Positions 46,618 to 55,730 of a stretch of 64,000 nucleotides of DNA are shown here, in pieces. Both the position numbers and the translations under genes were made by a program. Positions within the stretch are counted from its first letter, which is position 1, and the number at the start of each line of letters is the position of its first letter. The DNA is from Virgisporangium ochraceum (GTDB taxonomy: Bacteria; Actinomycetota; Actinomycetes; Mycobacteriales; Micromonosporaceae): assembly GCF_016863655.1 (NCBI RefSeq), contig NZ_BOPH01000017.1, forward strand, positions 62,001 to 126,000. Reading direction: 5' to 3'. A model generated the notes under the pieces. The model was not told the origin of the DNA and did not search any database. It saw only the letters and a program-made list of their open reading frames with translations.

Positions 46618-47382
46618 ATGCGGTGGCGCAGCTTCGTGGCGCTCGGCGACAGTTTCACCGAGGGCATGGACGACCGGTACGAAGACGGTCGCGGTTACCG
46701 GGGATGGGCGGATCTCGTCGCGGGGCAACTGGCCCTGCGGGAGAAGGACTTCCGGTACGCCAACCTCGCCATCCGTGGTCGCCTCTTCCCTCGCGTGGTC
46801 GAGGAGCAGGTGCCCGCGGCACTCGCGATGGAGCCCGATCTCATCACGTTCGCCGCCGGCGGCAACGACGCACTGCGGCGCGGCTTCCAGCCCGAGGTGC
46901 TGATCGAGAACTTCGACAACACCGTCCGTGACCTGCGGGCCGGCGGCGCCGACGTGGTCCTCTTCCGGTGGGCCGACGTCACCGACCGCCTGCCCGGCGG
47001 CCGGATCGTCGGCCCGCGCGTGGAGATGATGAACCGGGCGGTGTCGGCGACCGGCGAGCGGCACGGCGCTTACGTCGTCGACCTGTGGGGTGACGACGCG
47101 TTCCGCAACACGCGGCTGTGGAGCACCGACCGGCTGCACCTGTCGGCGGCGGGTCACCGGCGGGTGGCCGCGCACGTCCTGGAGGCGCTCGGCGTCACGG
47201 CGGAGCCGAGCTGGCTGGCGGCGGTCCCCCCGCCCGAGAAGCTGAGCTGGACGCGGGCGCGAGCGGCCGACGCACGCTGGGCCACCCAGCACCTCGCGCC
47301 GTGGATCAAGCGGCGCCTCACCGGGCGGTCGTCGGGCGACCTCGTGCAACCGAAACGTCCGGCGCTTGAACCCGTGACCTGA
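46618..47382 (+). CDS. SGNH/GDSL-family hydrolase
   Basis: The 254-residue enzyme has block I FVALGDSFTEGMDD (Ser nucleophile), block II around ANLAIRGRL (Gly), block III TFAAGGNDALR (Asn) and block V STDRLHLSAAGHRRVA (Asp and His). No signal peptide. It is an esterase or lipase-like hydrolase of unknown substrate. ATG 46618 is preceded by AGGA. Confidence 0.88.
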   Translation: MRWRSFVALGDSFTEGMDDRYEDGRGYRGWADLVAGQLALREKDFRYANLAIRGRLFPRVVEEQVPAALAMEPDLITFAAGGNDALRRGFQPEVLIENFDNTVRDLRAGGADVVLFRWADVTDRLPGGRIVGPRVEMMNRAVSATGERHGAYVVDLWGDDAFRNTRLWSTDRLHLSAAGHRRVAAHVLEALGVTAEPSWLAAVPPPEKLSWTRARAADARWATQHLAPWIKRRLTGRSSGDLVQPKRPALEPVT

Positions 47383-47400
47383 CCACCTCACGATGGGGTG

Positions 47401-48645
47401 ATGGTCACCCGGCGCGGAGTTCTCGCAGCGGCCGCCGCCACGACGGCCGCGTGCACGACAGAGACGACAGGCGGGCAGGACTTCGATCCGTCGAGCTGGG
47501 CCAGCGTCAAGGCCCAGTTCCCGCACGACAGGGACAGCGCCAACTTCGCGGCGTTCGTCTTCGCCAGCCACCTGCCGCCCGTGAAGCAGGCGATAGAACG
47601 CTACGCCGCGAGCCTCGACCGGGACCCGACCGGCTTCCTCGCCAGCGACGAGGACAGGCTCGACCGCGAGGTGGCGACGAAAGCCGGCGACTACCTGAAA
47701 GCCGACCCGGGATCGATCGCGTTCACCGACTCGACGACCGCGGGCCTGGGGCTGATGTACAGCGGTCTGCGCCTCGGCTCGGGCGACGAGATCCTCACCA
47801 CCGAGCACGACTTCTACGCCACCCACGAGTCGCTGCGGCTGCTCGCCGCCCGCACCGGGTGCACGGTCAAGAAGGTCCGCCTCTACGGGGACAAGCCGAC
47901 CGAGGACGCGATCCTGTCCGCGTTCAGCGCGGCGTTGTCGCCGAAGGTCGCGGTGGTCGCGTTGACGTGGGTCCATTCCGGGACCGGCGTGCGCCTGCCG
48001 ATCGCGGCCATGGCCGACCTCGTGCGGGAGAGGACGCAGGCGCTCGTGTGCCTCGATGCCGTGCACGGGTTCGGGGCGCGGCGCGAGCGTCCGCAGGACC
48101 TGAAGGTCGACTTCTTCGTGTCGGGCGGGCACAAGTGGCTGTTCGGACCGCGCGGCACCGGTCTCGTCTGGGGTTCGCCGAAGGGCTGGGAGCGCTACAC
48201 GCCGGTGGTGCCGTCGTTCAGCCGCGCCGCGATCGGCGCGTGGATCTCCGGACGCGCGCCCAGCGGGTCACCCGGTGAGCTCGCCTCACCGGGCGGCTAT
48301 CACACGTTCGAGAACCGCTGGGCGCTTGCCGCCGCGTTCGACCTGCACAAGCGGATCGGCGCCGACCGCATCGCCGACCGCACGGAACAGCTGGCCACGA
48401 AGCTCAAGCAGGGCATCAAGGACCACGTCCGGCTGGTGACGCCGGAGTCGCCGGCCCTGTCGGCCGGCCTGGTGTGCTGCGAGGTGGAAGGCGTGCCGCC
48501 GGCCGCGGCCGTCGCGCAGCTACGCGCGAACGGGATCGTCGCGAGCGTCACCCCGTACGCGACGACGCTGGTGCGCTTCGGCACCAGCGTCGCCACCGAC
48601 GAGTCGGACGTCGACCGCGCCATCGCGGCCGTCAAGGACCTCTAA
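47401..48645 (+). CDS. Class V aminotransferase-like PLP protein with Tat/lipoprotein-type signal
   Basis: The 414-residue protein has a fold type I PLP core: TTAGLGLMYSGLRLGSGDEI, TTEHDFYATHESLR, CLDAVHGFG (Asp) and the Schiff-base lysine in FFVSGGHKWLFGPRGTG. The N-terminus MVTRRGVLAAAAATTAACTT has a twin-arginine motif and a Cys at a possible lipobox, suggesting export folded with PLP and lipid anchoring. Class V aminotransferase/cysteine-desulfurase relatives with this signal occur in several bacteria; substrate unknown. ATG 47401 is used (GTG 47398 adjacent). Confidence 0.8.
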   Translation: MVTRRGVLAAAAATTAACTTETTGGQDFDPSSWASVKAQFPHDRDSANFAAFVFASHLPPVKQAIERYAASLDRDPTGFLASDEDRLDREVATKAGDYLKADPGSIAFTDSTTAGLGLMYSGLRLGSGDEILTTEHDFYATHESLRLLAARTGCTVKKVRLYGDKPTEDAILSAFSAALSPKVAVVALTWVHSGTGVRLPIAAMADLVRERTQALVCLDAVHGFGARRERPQDLKVDFFVSGGHKWLFGPRGTGLVWGSPKGWERYTPVVPSFSRAAIGAWISGRAPSGSPGELASPGGYHTFENRWALAAAFDLHKRIGADRIADRTEQLATKLKQGIKDHVRLVTPESPALSAGLVCCEVEGVPPAAAVAQLRANGIVASVTPYATTLVRFGTSVATDESDVDRAIAAVKDL

Positions 48646-49589
48646 AGCTGCTCGGGTAGGTTCAACACGTAGTCCAGCACCTCGGAGTACCTGGCGGTCG
48701 CCACGGCGATGGTGCTGTCGGCGGCGCCGTAGTAGAGCCGCAGCTCCCCGGCCTCCTCGTCGTGGGTGAGGCCGGTCGGGAAGACCACGTTGGGCACGTC
48801 ACCGATGCGCTCGTACGGCGCGTCGGGGCCGAGGACCCACGACGGCGTGCGGCGCAGCACCTTCGTCGGGTCCTCCAGGTCGAGCAGCATGATGCCGACG
48901 CGGTAGATCGACGTCGCCACCATCTGCTTCACACCGTGGTAGAAGCACAGCCACCCGTGCGGCGTCTCGATCGGGGGCGGGCCCATGCCGATCCGTGTCG
49001 CGTCCCACCAGGGTCCGGTCCGGCTCTGCAGCACGGGTTCCGACGCGGTCCACGACCTGAGGTCCGCCGACCGCGACAGCCAGACGTCGGCCCGGTGCGA
49101 CGTCGCCGACACCGGCCGGTGGAACAGCACGTACTGGCCGTTGATCTGGCGGGGGAGGAGTGAGGCGTTCTTGTCCTCCGGCGGCATGATCACGCCGTAC
49201 GACTCGTACGACTTGAAGTCCTGCGTCACGGCGAGCGCCACGCACGGGCCGCTCGGCCCGTAGGCGGTGTAGGTGATCGCGAACCCGCCGAGTTCCTTGA
49301 TCGGCGTGATGCGCGCGTCCTCCACGCCCCAGCAGGTGGTGGGGTCGGCGGGGTCGTCGGCGATCAGCGGCTTCGGTTCGACGCGCCAGCCGGTGCGTCC
49401 GTTCTCGCTGCGGGCGACGGCCAGGTGCGAGATGCCGCGCCGGTCCTCGACGCGGGCGAGCAGGATCGTTTCGCCGTTGAGCATTGCCGCACCCGGGTTG
49501 AACACGCTGTTCATCGGATACGGGAAGTCGGCGGCACTCAGGACGGGGTTTCCGGGGTGGCGGTGGAACAGCTCGGCTTCATCGTGCAT
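48642..49589 (-). CDS. Glycoside hydrolase family 130 (mannoside phosphorylase-like)
   Basis: The 315-residue five-bladed propeller matches GH130: HPGNPVLSAADFPYPMNSVF, NPGAAMLNGETILLARVEDR, WGVEDARITPIKELGGF (catalytic-type Asp) and GPPPIETPHGWLCFYHGV, then GLTHDEEAGELRLYYGAADS. Members phosphorolyse or hydrolyse beta-mannosides. It overlaps the upstream glycosyltransferase gene by 11 bases, so the two are an operon probably acting on the same mannose-containing glycan. Confidence 0.88.
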   Translation of the reverse strand: MHDEAELFHRHPGNPVLSAADFPYPMNSVFNPGAAMLNGETILLARVEDRRGISHLAVARSENGRTGWRVEPKPLIADDPADPTTCWGVEDARITPIKELGGFAITYTAYGPSGPCVALAVTQDFKSYESYGVIMPPEDKNASLLPRQINGQYVLFHRPVSATSHRADVWLSRSADLRSWTASEPVLQSRTGPWWDATRIGMGPPPIETPHGWLCFYHGVKQMVATSIYRVGIMLLDLEDPTKVLRRTPSWVLGPDAPYERIGDVPNVVFPTGLTHDEEAGELRLYYGAADSTIAVATARYSEVLDYVLNLPEQL

Positions 49590-51987
49590 CGTGCTGGCCC
49601 TTCCAGGTCGAGCGGGTTCCGGCGCGACGGCCTGGCTTTGATTTTGCCCGGTCGTTGGCCAGAAATGTGCTCTTTCGCTCGGGTTTCACCCCGGCCGCGC
49701 GTGCGTCGGCCGACGGTTCGACCGGCACGCGGTCGGGCAGCGCGGCGAGGCCGGCGGTCAGCAGCGCCAGCTCGGCCTGCAGGTGTGCCAGCGTCGACTC
49801 GGCGCCCTGGTTCGCGTTGACGCCATCGGGGGTGAGGCCGTCGTGGCAGGCACCGGTCCGCGCGTCGTACAGGGGGACGCCGCGGCGGTTGCGCCCGTGG
49901 AACCAGTCGTACGCGACGCCGGCGAGGCTGCCGTAGCGGGCGTCGCCGGTGTGCCGCCACGCGGCGACCATCGCCTCCACGGCGGAGGCGGCGTCGATGG
50001 GCTGTTCGTCGCCGTCGTCGGCCCAGCCGTCGGGCGCGTCGCGCCGGTGCCAGCGGTTGCCGACGTTGCGCAGCGTGCCGGCGGTGAGGCCGGCGTGGTC
50101 GGCGTACCAGTCCAGGGCGGTCAGCGCGTGGGCGGCCGCACCGGCGTCACCGAGCGCCTCGGCGCCGGCGAGCAGGGCGTGCGGCAGCCGGGCGTTGTCG
50201 TAGGTGAGTTCGGGCTCGAACCAGTACCAGTCGGCGTCCGCGGTCGCGGTCAGGGCCGCGTCCAGGCGCGCCACGAGCGAAGCGATGGGACCGGTGCCAG
50301 CGGCCGAGCAGCCGAGCAGGGCGTACGCCACGCTCCGCAGTCCCGACCCGGCCAGCGCGGGCGTGTCGGGGGCGAGCCGGGCGAGCAGCACGCGGGCCTC
50401 CCGACGCGTCTCCGGTGGGACGCCCGTTCCCGCGGCCAGCACCCCGAGTGCCCACACCGACCGGCCGACGTGGTCGCCGGGGTGCGGGTCGTCGGTCCAG
50501 GACCCGCCGTACGACATGCGGTTGTGCATGCGGCCGTCGCGGACGGCCGCCGTGAGGAACCGCACCGACATGCCGGCCCACCGCCGGGCGAGGGTCAGCA
50601 CCTGCGGTGCGGCGGGAGGCGCGAGCGCGAGCAGCCCGGCCGACACGATCGCGAGCCGCGACACGTCGTCGACGTTGTAGCCGTAGTCGAGGTCGGGGTC
50701 GGCCCCGCGGGAGAATTCCACGATGCCGAACTCGTCGGTCAGCCGGCCCAGGTGGTGCAGGCGCAGCCGGGGGACGGGGACCGGCGGCACCGACAACCGT
50801 CCCGCGCCACGCGACCGGGCCTCGCTCACGACGTCCCGGATGAGCTGTGCGGCCTGGAGCCCGACGGCCGGCCAGGTGAGGCGCGAACCGCGACTGTCGG
50901 CGGCGCCGCGCGTGGCGGCGAGCGCCGGTGGCGAGTCGAGCAGCCCGGTGATGCCGGCGGCGAGCGCGGGTACGTCGCGGCACGGAACGAGCACGCCGGC
51001 CCCATCGGCGAGCAGGTCGCTCGCGTACCGGTAGTCGGTGGAGACGACCGGGCAGCCGGCCGCGACCGCGAATGTGAGCGCGCCCGAGCAGATCTGCTCC
51101 GGCGACAGGTAGGGCGTCACGAAGATCGTCGTGCGGCGCAGCAGGGCCGACAGCTCGGCGGGGGTGAGGAACGAGTCGATGAAGTGGACGTTGTCGGTGA
51201 GCCCGAGGTCGCGTGCCAGCCGGTGCAGGCCCTGCCGGTACGACTCGCCTTCGTGACGGACGATCTCCGGATGGGTGGCGCCGGCGATCACGTATCTGGT
51301 GGTCGGGTGCCGCTCGACCACGCGCGCGAGCGCTCCGATCGCGTCCTCGAGCCCCTTGCCGGCGCTCACCAGGCCGAACGTCGTGAGCACCGGGTCGTCG
51401 CCGAGCCGGTTGAGCACCTGGGTGACGTGCTCGCGCAGGTCTTCGCGCGGCGGCACCGCGCGCAGGATCTCCGGTGCGCCGTGCGGCACGACGGTGAGCT
51501 GCTGCCCGGTCGCGATGCCGGCACGGATCGCCAGCTGCCGGGCGGTCTCGGTGAACACGGTGACGCGTGCGGCGCCGGCGCACAGCGCCGACAGCGTCGC
51601 CGACTGGCCGGCGGTCGGGTTGGCCAGCTGGGTGTGCAGCGTGACCAGGTACGGGATGCCCTGCCTGGTGAGCGCCCGGGCGAGGTGCAGCACGTACGAG
51701 CCGTTCGGCCCGCCGAAGATGCCGTACTCGTGCTGGATGAGAACCGCGTCGACGCCGGCCGCGGCGATGTCGTCGGCGGCCGTCACGTAGCTCGCGATAC
51801 GGTCCTGGTCGATCACCGCGACGACCTCGTCGGGATAGCTGAGGCCGTCGCGGTCGATCGCGACCACGACGGGGTCGAGGTCGCCCTTCAGGGCCTCGCG
51901 CAGGTCAGCGGTGTAGGTCGCCAGCCCGCAGCGGCGCGGCAGGTAGGTCGACACGATGCCGAGCCGGGTCTGAGCAGCACGGTACAT
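49579..51987 (-). CDS. GT4 glycosyltransferase fused to C-terminal helical glycosidase-like domain
   Basis: The 802-residue protein has an N-terminal GT-B glycosyltransferase (about 5-385) with RLGIVSTYLPRRCGLATYTA, AVLIQHEYGIFGGPNGSYVL, TFGLVSAGKGLEDAI and the nucleotide-binding TPYLSPEQICSGALTFAVAA (EQ/EE-type acidic pair). The C-terminal half (about 410-760) is helical and aromatic, with DLDYGYNVDDVSRL and WYWFEPELTYDNARLPHALL, like an alpha/alpha-toroid. The pair with GH130 recurs in bacteria handling mannosides. No membrane segment. ATG 51987. Confidence 0.82.
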   Translation of the reverse strand: MYRAAQTRLGIVSTYLPRRCGLATYTADLREALKGDLDPVVVAIDRDGLSYPDEVVAVIDQDRIASYVTAADDIAAAGVDAVLIQHEYGIFGGPNGSYVLHLARALTRQGIPYLVTLHTQLANPTAGQSATLSALCAGAARVTVFTETARQLAIRAGIATGQQLTVVPHGAPEILRAVPPREDLREHVTQVLNRLGDDPVLTTFGLVSAGKGLEDAIGALARVVERHPTTRYVIAGATHPEIVRHEGESYRQGLHRLARDLGLTDNVHFIDSFLTPAELSALLRRTTIFVTPYLSPEQICSGALTFAVAAGCPVVSTDYRYASDLLADGAGVLVPCRDVPALAAGITGLLDSPPALAATRGAADSRGSRLTWPAVGLQAAQLIRDVVSEARSRGAGRLSVPPVPVPRLRLHHLGRLTDEFGIVEFSRGADPDLDYGYNVDDVSRLAIVSAGLLALAPPAAPQVLTLARRWAGMSVRFLTAAVRDGRMHNRMSYGGSWTDDPHPGDHVGRSVWALGVLAAGTGVPPETRREARVLLARLAPDTPALAGSGLRSVAYALLGCSAAGTGPIASLVARLDAALTATADADWYWFEPELTYDNARLPHALLAGAEALGDAGAAAHALTALDWYADHAGLTAGTLRNVGNRWHRRDAPDGWADDGDEQPIDAASAVEAMVAAWRHTGDARYGSLAGVAYDWFHGRNRRGVPLYDARTGACHDGLTPDGVNANQGAESTLAHLQAELALLTAGLAALPDRVPVEPSADARAAGVKPERKSTFLANDRAKSKPGRRAGTRSTWKGQHDAR

Positions 51988-52023
51988 GGGCAGATTGTTA
52001 CTGGAAAATTTCCCAAAATATGT

Positions 52024-52530
52024 CTAAACGGATGAACCCGATCGACTGAGGGTGTCGACCCGCTTGAGGGCGTCCGGTAACCGGTGCGGTCCCGCCATGG
52101 TCCGTACCAGGTCGGCCGCGTCGGCGGCGTCCAGGCCGCCCGCTGTCACGTACAGGGGACGCCGTGAGCTGCCGCGATACACCTCGACCGCGTGGGTGGC
52201 CGGCTGGAACGCGGTCTTCGCCACGCCGATCACCGGGATGCCCAGCTCCTGCCGGACGTGGTGGCCGAGTCCGGGCCGGCCGTGCGGGTCGAGCGTGACG
52301 TAGCCGTCGACGACGAGCAGGTCGAGGTCCCGCGCCAGGCCCAGGACGGCCCGCAGCGGCGGCAGTTCGCGCTCGAAGAACGCGCCCGGCCGGTACGGCA
52401 GCGCGGTGGCCTGGCCGAGCACGTGCTCCTCGTCGAGCTGGGCGAAGGTCGGGGTGCCGGCGACCACCAGCGCGGCGGTGGCGCCCCCGGCCTGCGGGTA
52501 GTAGACGTCCACGGCGCCGTAGCGAGGCAT
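52024..52530 (-). CDS. nfi: Endonuclease V (deoxyinosine 3'-endonuclease)
   Basis: The 168-residue protein has the EndoV core: AVDVYYPQAGGATAALVVAG (first catalytic Asp), YRPGAFFERELPPLRAVLGL, LLVVDGYVTLDPHGRPGLGH (second Asp) and IPVIGVAKTAFQ. It is shorter than the E. coli enzyme (223 aa) because the N-terminal part before AVDVxY is missing, a common actinobacterial form. It nicks DNA near deaminated adenine. ATG 52530. Confidence 0.88.
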   Translation of the reverse strand: MPRYGAVDVYYPQAGGATAALVVAGTPTFAQLDEEHVLGQATALPYRPGAFFERELPPLRAVLGLARDLDLLVVDGYVTLDPHGRPGLGHHVRQELGIPVIGVAKTAFQPATHAVEVYRGSSRRPLYVTAGGLDAADAADLVRTMAGPHRLPDALKRVDTLSRSGSSV

Positions 52531-52571
52531 GCGCGAACTCTATTCCGGCCGTTCAGCGCACCTGAATTGCG

Positions 52572-52585
52572 TAACATTTTCGTTT
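52572..52585 (+). promoter_or_regulatory. Probable leaderless promoter of response regulator
   Basis: -10 box TAACAT at 52572-52577 lies 8 bases before the ATG at 52586, and no ribosome site is present between them, so the mRNA likely starts at the AUG. Confidence 0.5.
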
Positions 52586-52960
52586 ATGGGCGATCCGGTG
52601 ATCCTGGCAGTCGACGACGAGGCTGACCTGTGCGTCCTCATGGACCGCATCCTCAGCCGTCGCGGTTACGCCGTGACGACGGCCGGTGGGGTCACCGAGG
52701 CGCTCGACGCGCTGGCCGCCATGCCCGCCGCGCCCGACCTGCTCATCACCGACATCAACATGCCCGACGGGCGCGGCGTCGAGCTGGCCGAACGGGTGCG
52801 CGAGAAGGTCGGTGACCTGCCGGTGCTGTACGTGTCGGGCCACAGCCGCGCGCATGCCGAGAGCGCCGGCACCATTCCGGTCGGCTCCGCGATGCTCGAG
52901 AAACCGTTCCTGCCCAACCAGCTGGTCGAGGCCGTGGCCAAGGCGCTATCCGGCATCTAG
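52586..52960 (+). CDS. Single-domain response regulator
   Basis: The 124-residue protein is a CheY-like receiver: acidic pair DD (10-11), phosphoacceptor Asp 56 in LLITDINMPDG, Ser/Thr in VLYVSGHS, and Lys in MLEKPFLPNQL. No output domain. Its 3' end overlaps the 3' end of the convergent hybrid kinase gene by 15 bases; the kinase is a plausible partner. Confidence 0.9.
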   Translation: MGDPVILAVDDEADLCVLMDRILSRRGYAVTTAGGVTEALDALAAMPAAPDLLITDINMPDGRGVELAERVREKVGDLPVLYVSGHSRAHAESAGTIPVGSAMLEKPFLPNQLVEAVAKALSGI

Positions 52961-55210
52961 CACCTCGCGCACGGCGGCCAGCAGGCCGTCTTCGGAGAAC
53001 GGCTTCTCCAGCAGGTTCACGCCGGCCTCCAGGGTGCCGCTTCCGGCCAGCACCGGGCGCGCGTACCCCGACATGAACAGCACCTTGACGTCGCCCCGCT
53101 GGGCCCGGACCGCCTCGGCCACGTCCTTGCCGAGCACCTGCGGCATCACGACGTCGGTGAGCAGCAGGTGCAGCGGACCCGCATGGGTGCGGGCCAGCCG
53201 GATCGCGTGCAGGCCGTCGTCGGCGAGGATCACGTCGTAGCCGTTGCGGGCCAGGATCCGCCGGGCCACCTCGCGGATGGCCGGCTCGTCCTCGCAGATC
53301 AGCACCGTCTCGCCGGCACCCTTGCTCCGCAGGACGGGTGTGCGTTCCTTCTCCTTGTACAGCGGCTCGTCGGTGGCCGGCAGCAGGATCGTGAACGTGG
53401 TGCCGCGCTGCGGCCAGGAGCTGATCCGGATGAGCCCGGCCGCTTCGGTGACGATCCCGTGCACCGTGGCGAGGCCGAGCCCGGTGCCTTCGCCCTTCGG
53501 CTTCGTCGTGAAGAACGGCTCGAACGCCCGCGCCATCACCTCGGGCGCCATGCCGGCTCCGGTGTCGGCGACGCGCATCTGCACGTACCGGCCGGGCCAG
53601 AGCATGTCGGTGTGCTCGGTGATCTCGGCGTTCTCGGTGGTGAACGTGACCGTGCCGCCGCCCGGCATCGCGTCGCGGGCGTTCAGTGCCAGGTTCACCA
53701 GCACCTGCTCGATTTGGGCCGGGTCGGCCCGAACCGACCACAGGTCGTCGGCGAGGCGGCAGCGCAGCTCGATGTGCTCGCCGAGGGAGCGGCCGAGCAT
53801 CCGGTATACGTCGTTGATCACCGAGTTCGGGGAGATCACCCGCGGTCGGGACACCTCGCGGCGGCCGAACGCCAGCAGCTGGTGGGTCAGCGCGATTCCG
53901 CGGTCGGCGGCGCGCTGGATCTGCTCGATGTCGCGGGTGACCGGTCCCCACCGCCCCGGGTCGTCGCCGGAGGCGTCACCGATCGCCTCGGCCACGAACG
54001 CCGCGTAGTTGACGATCACCGCCAGCAGGTTGTTGAAGTCGTGCGCGACGCCGCCGGCCAGCTGCCCGAGGCTCTCCAGCCGCTGGTTCTGCTGCAGCTG
54101 CCGGGCCAGCCGCTCCTGCTCGGCGAGCGCCTTCAGCCGATCGTGCTCGGCCTGCTGGGCCAGCCGGTCGGTGGCGTCACGGATGGCGGCGGCGACGAGG
54201 AGGCCGTCGTCGGTCTGCAGCGACGACAGGCTGATGTCGGCGGCGAACCGGGTGCCGTCCTTCCGCTGGGCCATCAGCTGCTCGCCGTGCAGCCCCATCG
54301 GACGGGCCTGCGGGCGGGAGGCGTACTTCGTGCGGTAGGCGATGTGGGCGCGGCGCAGCTCGGTGGGCACCAGCATCTCGACCGGCTGGCCCACGAGCTC
54401 CGCGCGCGTGTAGCCGAGCAGCCGGGAGGTCTGCGCGTTGGCCAGCACGATGTAGCCCTTGGCGTCGGTGACCACGATCGCGTCCGGCGCTGCCTCCAGC
54501 ACCCCGACGATCTTCGCGTCGGCGAGTTCCTCGGTGCTGACCGCCTGCGAGATCGACGCCACGCCGATGATCTCGCCGCTGTCGTCGGTGATCGGCGACA
54601 GCGTGATCGACACCTGGATCGGGATGCCGTCCTTGCGGTGACGCACGGCCCGGTGCCGGTCGATCACCTGGCCCCGGCCGACCGCGGCCATGATCGTCTC
54701 TTCCTCGACGCGGCGGTGCTCGGGTACGAGGTCGGCGCCGTGCCGGCCGATCACCTCCTCGGCCCGGTAGCCGTAGAGGCGGGTGGCGCCGGGGTTCCAG
54801 TCGGTGATGACGCCGTCGAGGTTGCGGGCGATGATCGCCTCGTGCGTCGACCGCACGATCAGGGCCAGGCGGGCCTCGGCGGCCGCGGCCCGCTTGCGGT
54901 CGGTGAGGTCGCGGATGATCAGGATGGACGGACCGGCGTCGGCGCCCTGGTTGACCGTCACCTCCGCAGGCACCATCGACCCGTCGCTGCGCACCGCGTG
55001 CTGTTCGCAGACCGGCGGGCCGAACGGGGGCATCCGCAGTTCGGGCAGCACGAGCTTGACCGGCTGCCCGATCAGCTCCGGGGCGGAGTAGGCCAGCAGC
55101 CGCAGGGCGCTCATGTTGACGAACTCGATGTGGCTGTCGGCGTCGGCGATCAGGATGGGGTCCGGCGCTGCCCAGATGTATCCGAGCTGCGAGGTCTCCT
55201 TTCCGTCCAC
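52946..55210 (-). CDS. PAS-domain hybrid histidine kinase with receiver
   Basis: The 754-residue sensor has three PAS domains (about 8-105, 118-235, 238-352; WNPGATRLYGYRAEEVIGRH, NAQTSRLLGYTRAELVGQPV). Then a HisKA segment with LGQLAGGVAHDFNNLLAVIV (His 390), a HATPase with LVNLALNARDAMPGGG, VADTGAGMAPEV and GTGLGLATVHGIV, and a C-terminal receiver (about 635-754; Asp 686 in LLLTDVVMPQ, LLEKPFSEDGL). No membrane helix, so cytoplasmic sensing of redox or a ligand is likely. GTG 55210 lies very close to AAGGAG; no better start is seen. Confidence 0.9.
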   Translation of the reverse strand: MDGKETSQLGYIWAAPDPILIADADSHIEFVNMSALRLLAYSAPELIGQPVKLVLPELRMPPFGPPVCEQHAVRSDGSMVPAEVTVNQGADAGPSILIIRDLTDRKRAAAAEARLALIVRSTHEAIIARNLDGVITDWNPGATRLYGYRAEEVIGRHGADLVPEHRRVEEETIMAAVGRGQVIDRHRAVRHRKDGIPIQVSITLSPITDDSGEIIGVASISQAVSTEELADAKIVGVLEAAPDAIVVTDAKGYIVLANAQTSRLLGYTRAELVGQPVEMLVPTELRRAHIAYRTKYASRPQARPMGLHGEQLMAQRKDGTRFAADISLSSLQTDDGLLVAAAIRDATDRLAQQAEHDRLKALAEQERLARQLQQNQRLESLGQLAGGVAHDFNNLLAVIVNYAAFVAEAIGDASGDDPGRWGPVTRDIEQIQRAADRGIALTHQLLAFGRREVSRPRVISPNSVINDVYRMLGRSLGEHIELRCRLADDLWSVRADPAQIEQVLVNLALNARDAMPGGGTVTFTTENAEITEHTDMLWPGRYVQMRVADTGAGMAPEVMARAFEPFFTTKPKGEGTGLGLATVHGIVTEAAGLIRISSWPQRGTTFTILLPATDEPLYKEKERTPVLRSKGAGETVLICEDEPAIREVARRILARNGYDVILADDGLHAIRLARTHAGPLHLLLTDVVMPQVLGKDVAEAVRAQRGDVKVLFMSGYARPVLAGSGTLEAGVNLLEKPFSEDGLLAAVREVLDAG

Positions 55211-55310
55211 TCCTTCACGTTAGCGGCCGTTTGTTCCGGTTTATCCGATCTCCCGGAATCCGCGCCGGACCCGCACGTGAAGCCCACATCCGGTGCCTAG
55301 CGTCGGAGCC

Positions 55311-55730
55311 ATGCGGCGGCGGTGGAGCGGGATCGGTGCGGTCGTGCTGACCGTCCCGTGGGTGTGCATGATCCTGGCGCCGATGCCGGGTGCGAGCGTC
55401 CTGCACCCGTGGCCGTTCCAGGAGCTGCCCGGCTACCTCGCCGCGTCGCCCACGGAGTTCGTCGTGCAGGTCGGCGGGAACCTCGCCGCGTTCGCCGGGC
55501 TCGGTGCGCTCGCGCCGGTGCGGTGGCCGTTGCGGTGGTGGCAGGTCGCCGCGCTGGCCGCTGTGTGCTCGGTCACCGTGGAGGGCCTGCAGTACCTGCT
55601 CGACCTCGGACGCGTGGCCTCGGTCGACGACGTGCTGCTCAACACCGGTGGCGCGGTGCTGGCGGCGTTGGCGAGCCACCGATGGTGGCGAATTCGAGCC
55701 CTCGAAAGCGGCGCTACGCTGTGCCGATGA
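55311..55730 (+). CDS. VanZ-family membrane protein
   Basis: The 139-residue protein has four hydrophobic segments and VanZ hallmarks: FVVQVGGNLAAFAGLGALAP, VTVEGLQYLLDLGRVASVDD and VLLNTGGAVLAAL. VanZ proteins contribute to low-level teicoplanin resistance in enterococci, but most actinobacterial members are uncharacterised. ATG 55311 is chosen; the stop overlaps the TetR start (ATGA). Confidence 0.85.
   Translation: MRRRWSGIGAVVLTVPWVCMILAPMPGASVLHPWPFQELPGYLAASPTEFVVQVGGNLAAFAGLGALAPVRWPLRWWQVAALAAVCSVTVEGLQYLLDLGRVASVDDVLLNTGGAVLAALASHRWWRIRALESGATLCR

Noticed and set aside
53168..55300. Long plus-strand reading frame opposite the hybrid kinase
   Set aside because: Antisense shadow of a gene with full PAS, HisKA, HATPase and receiver motifs.
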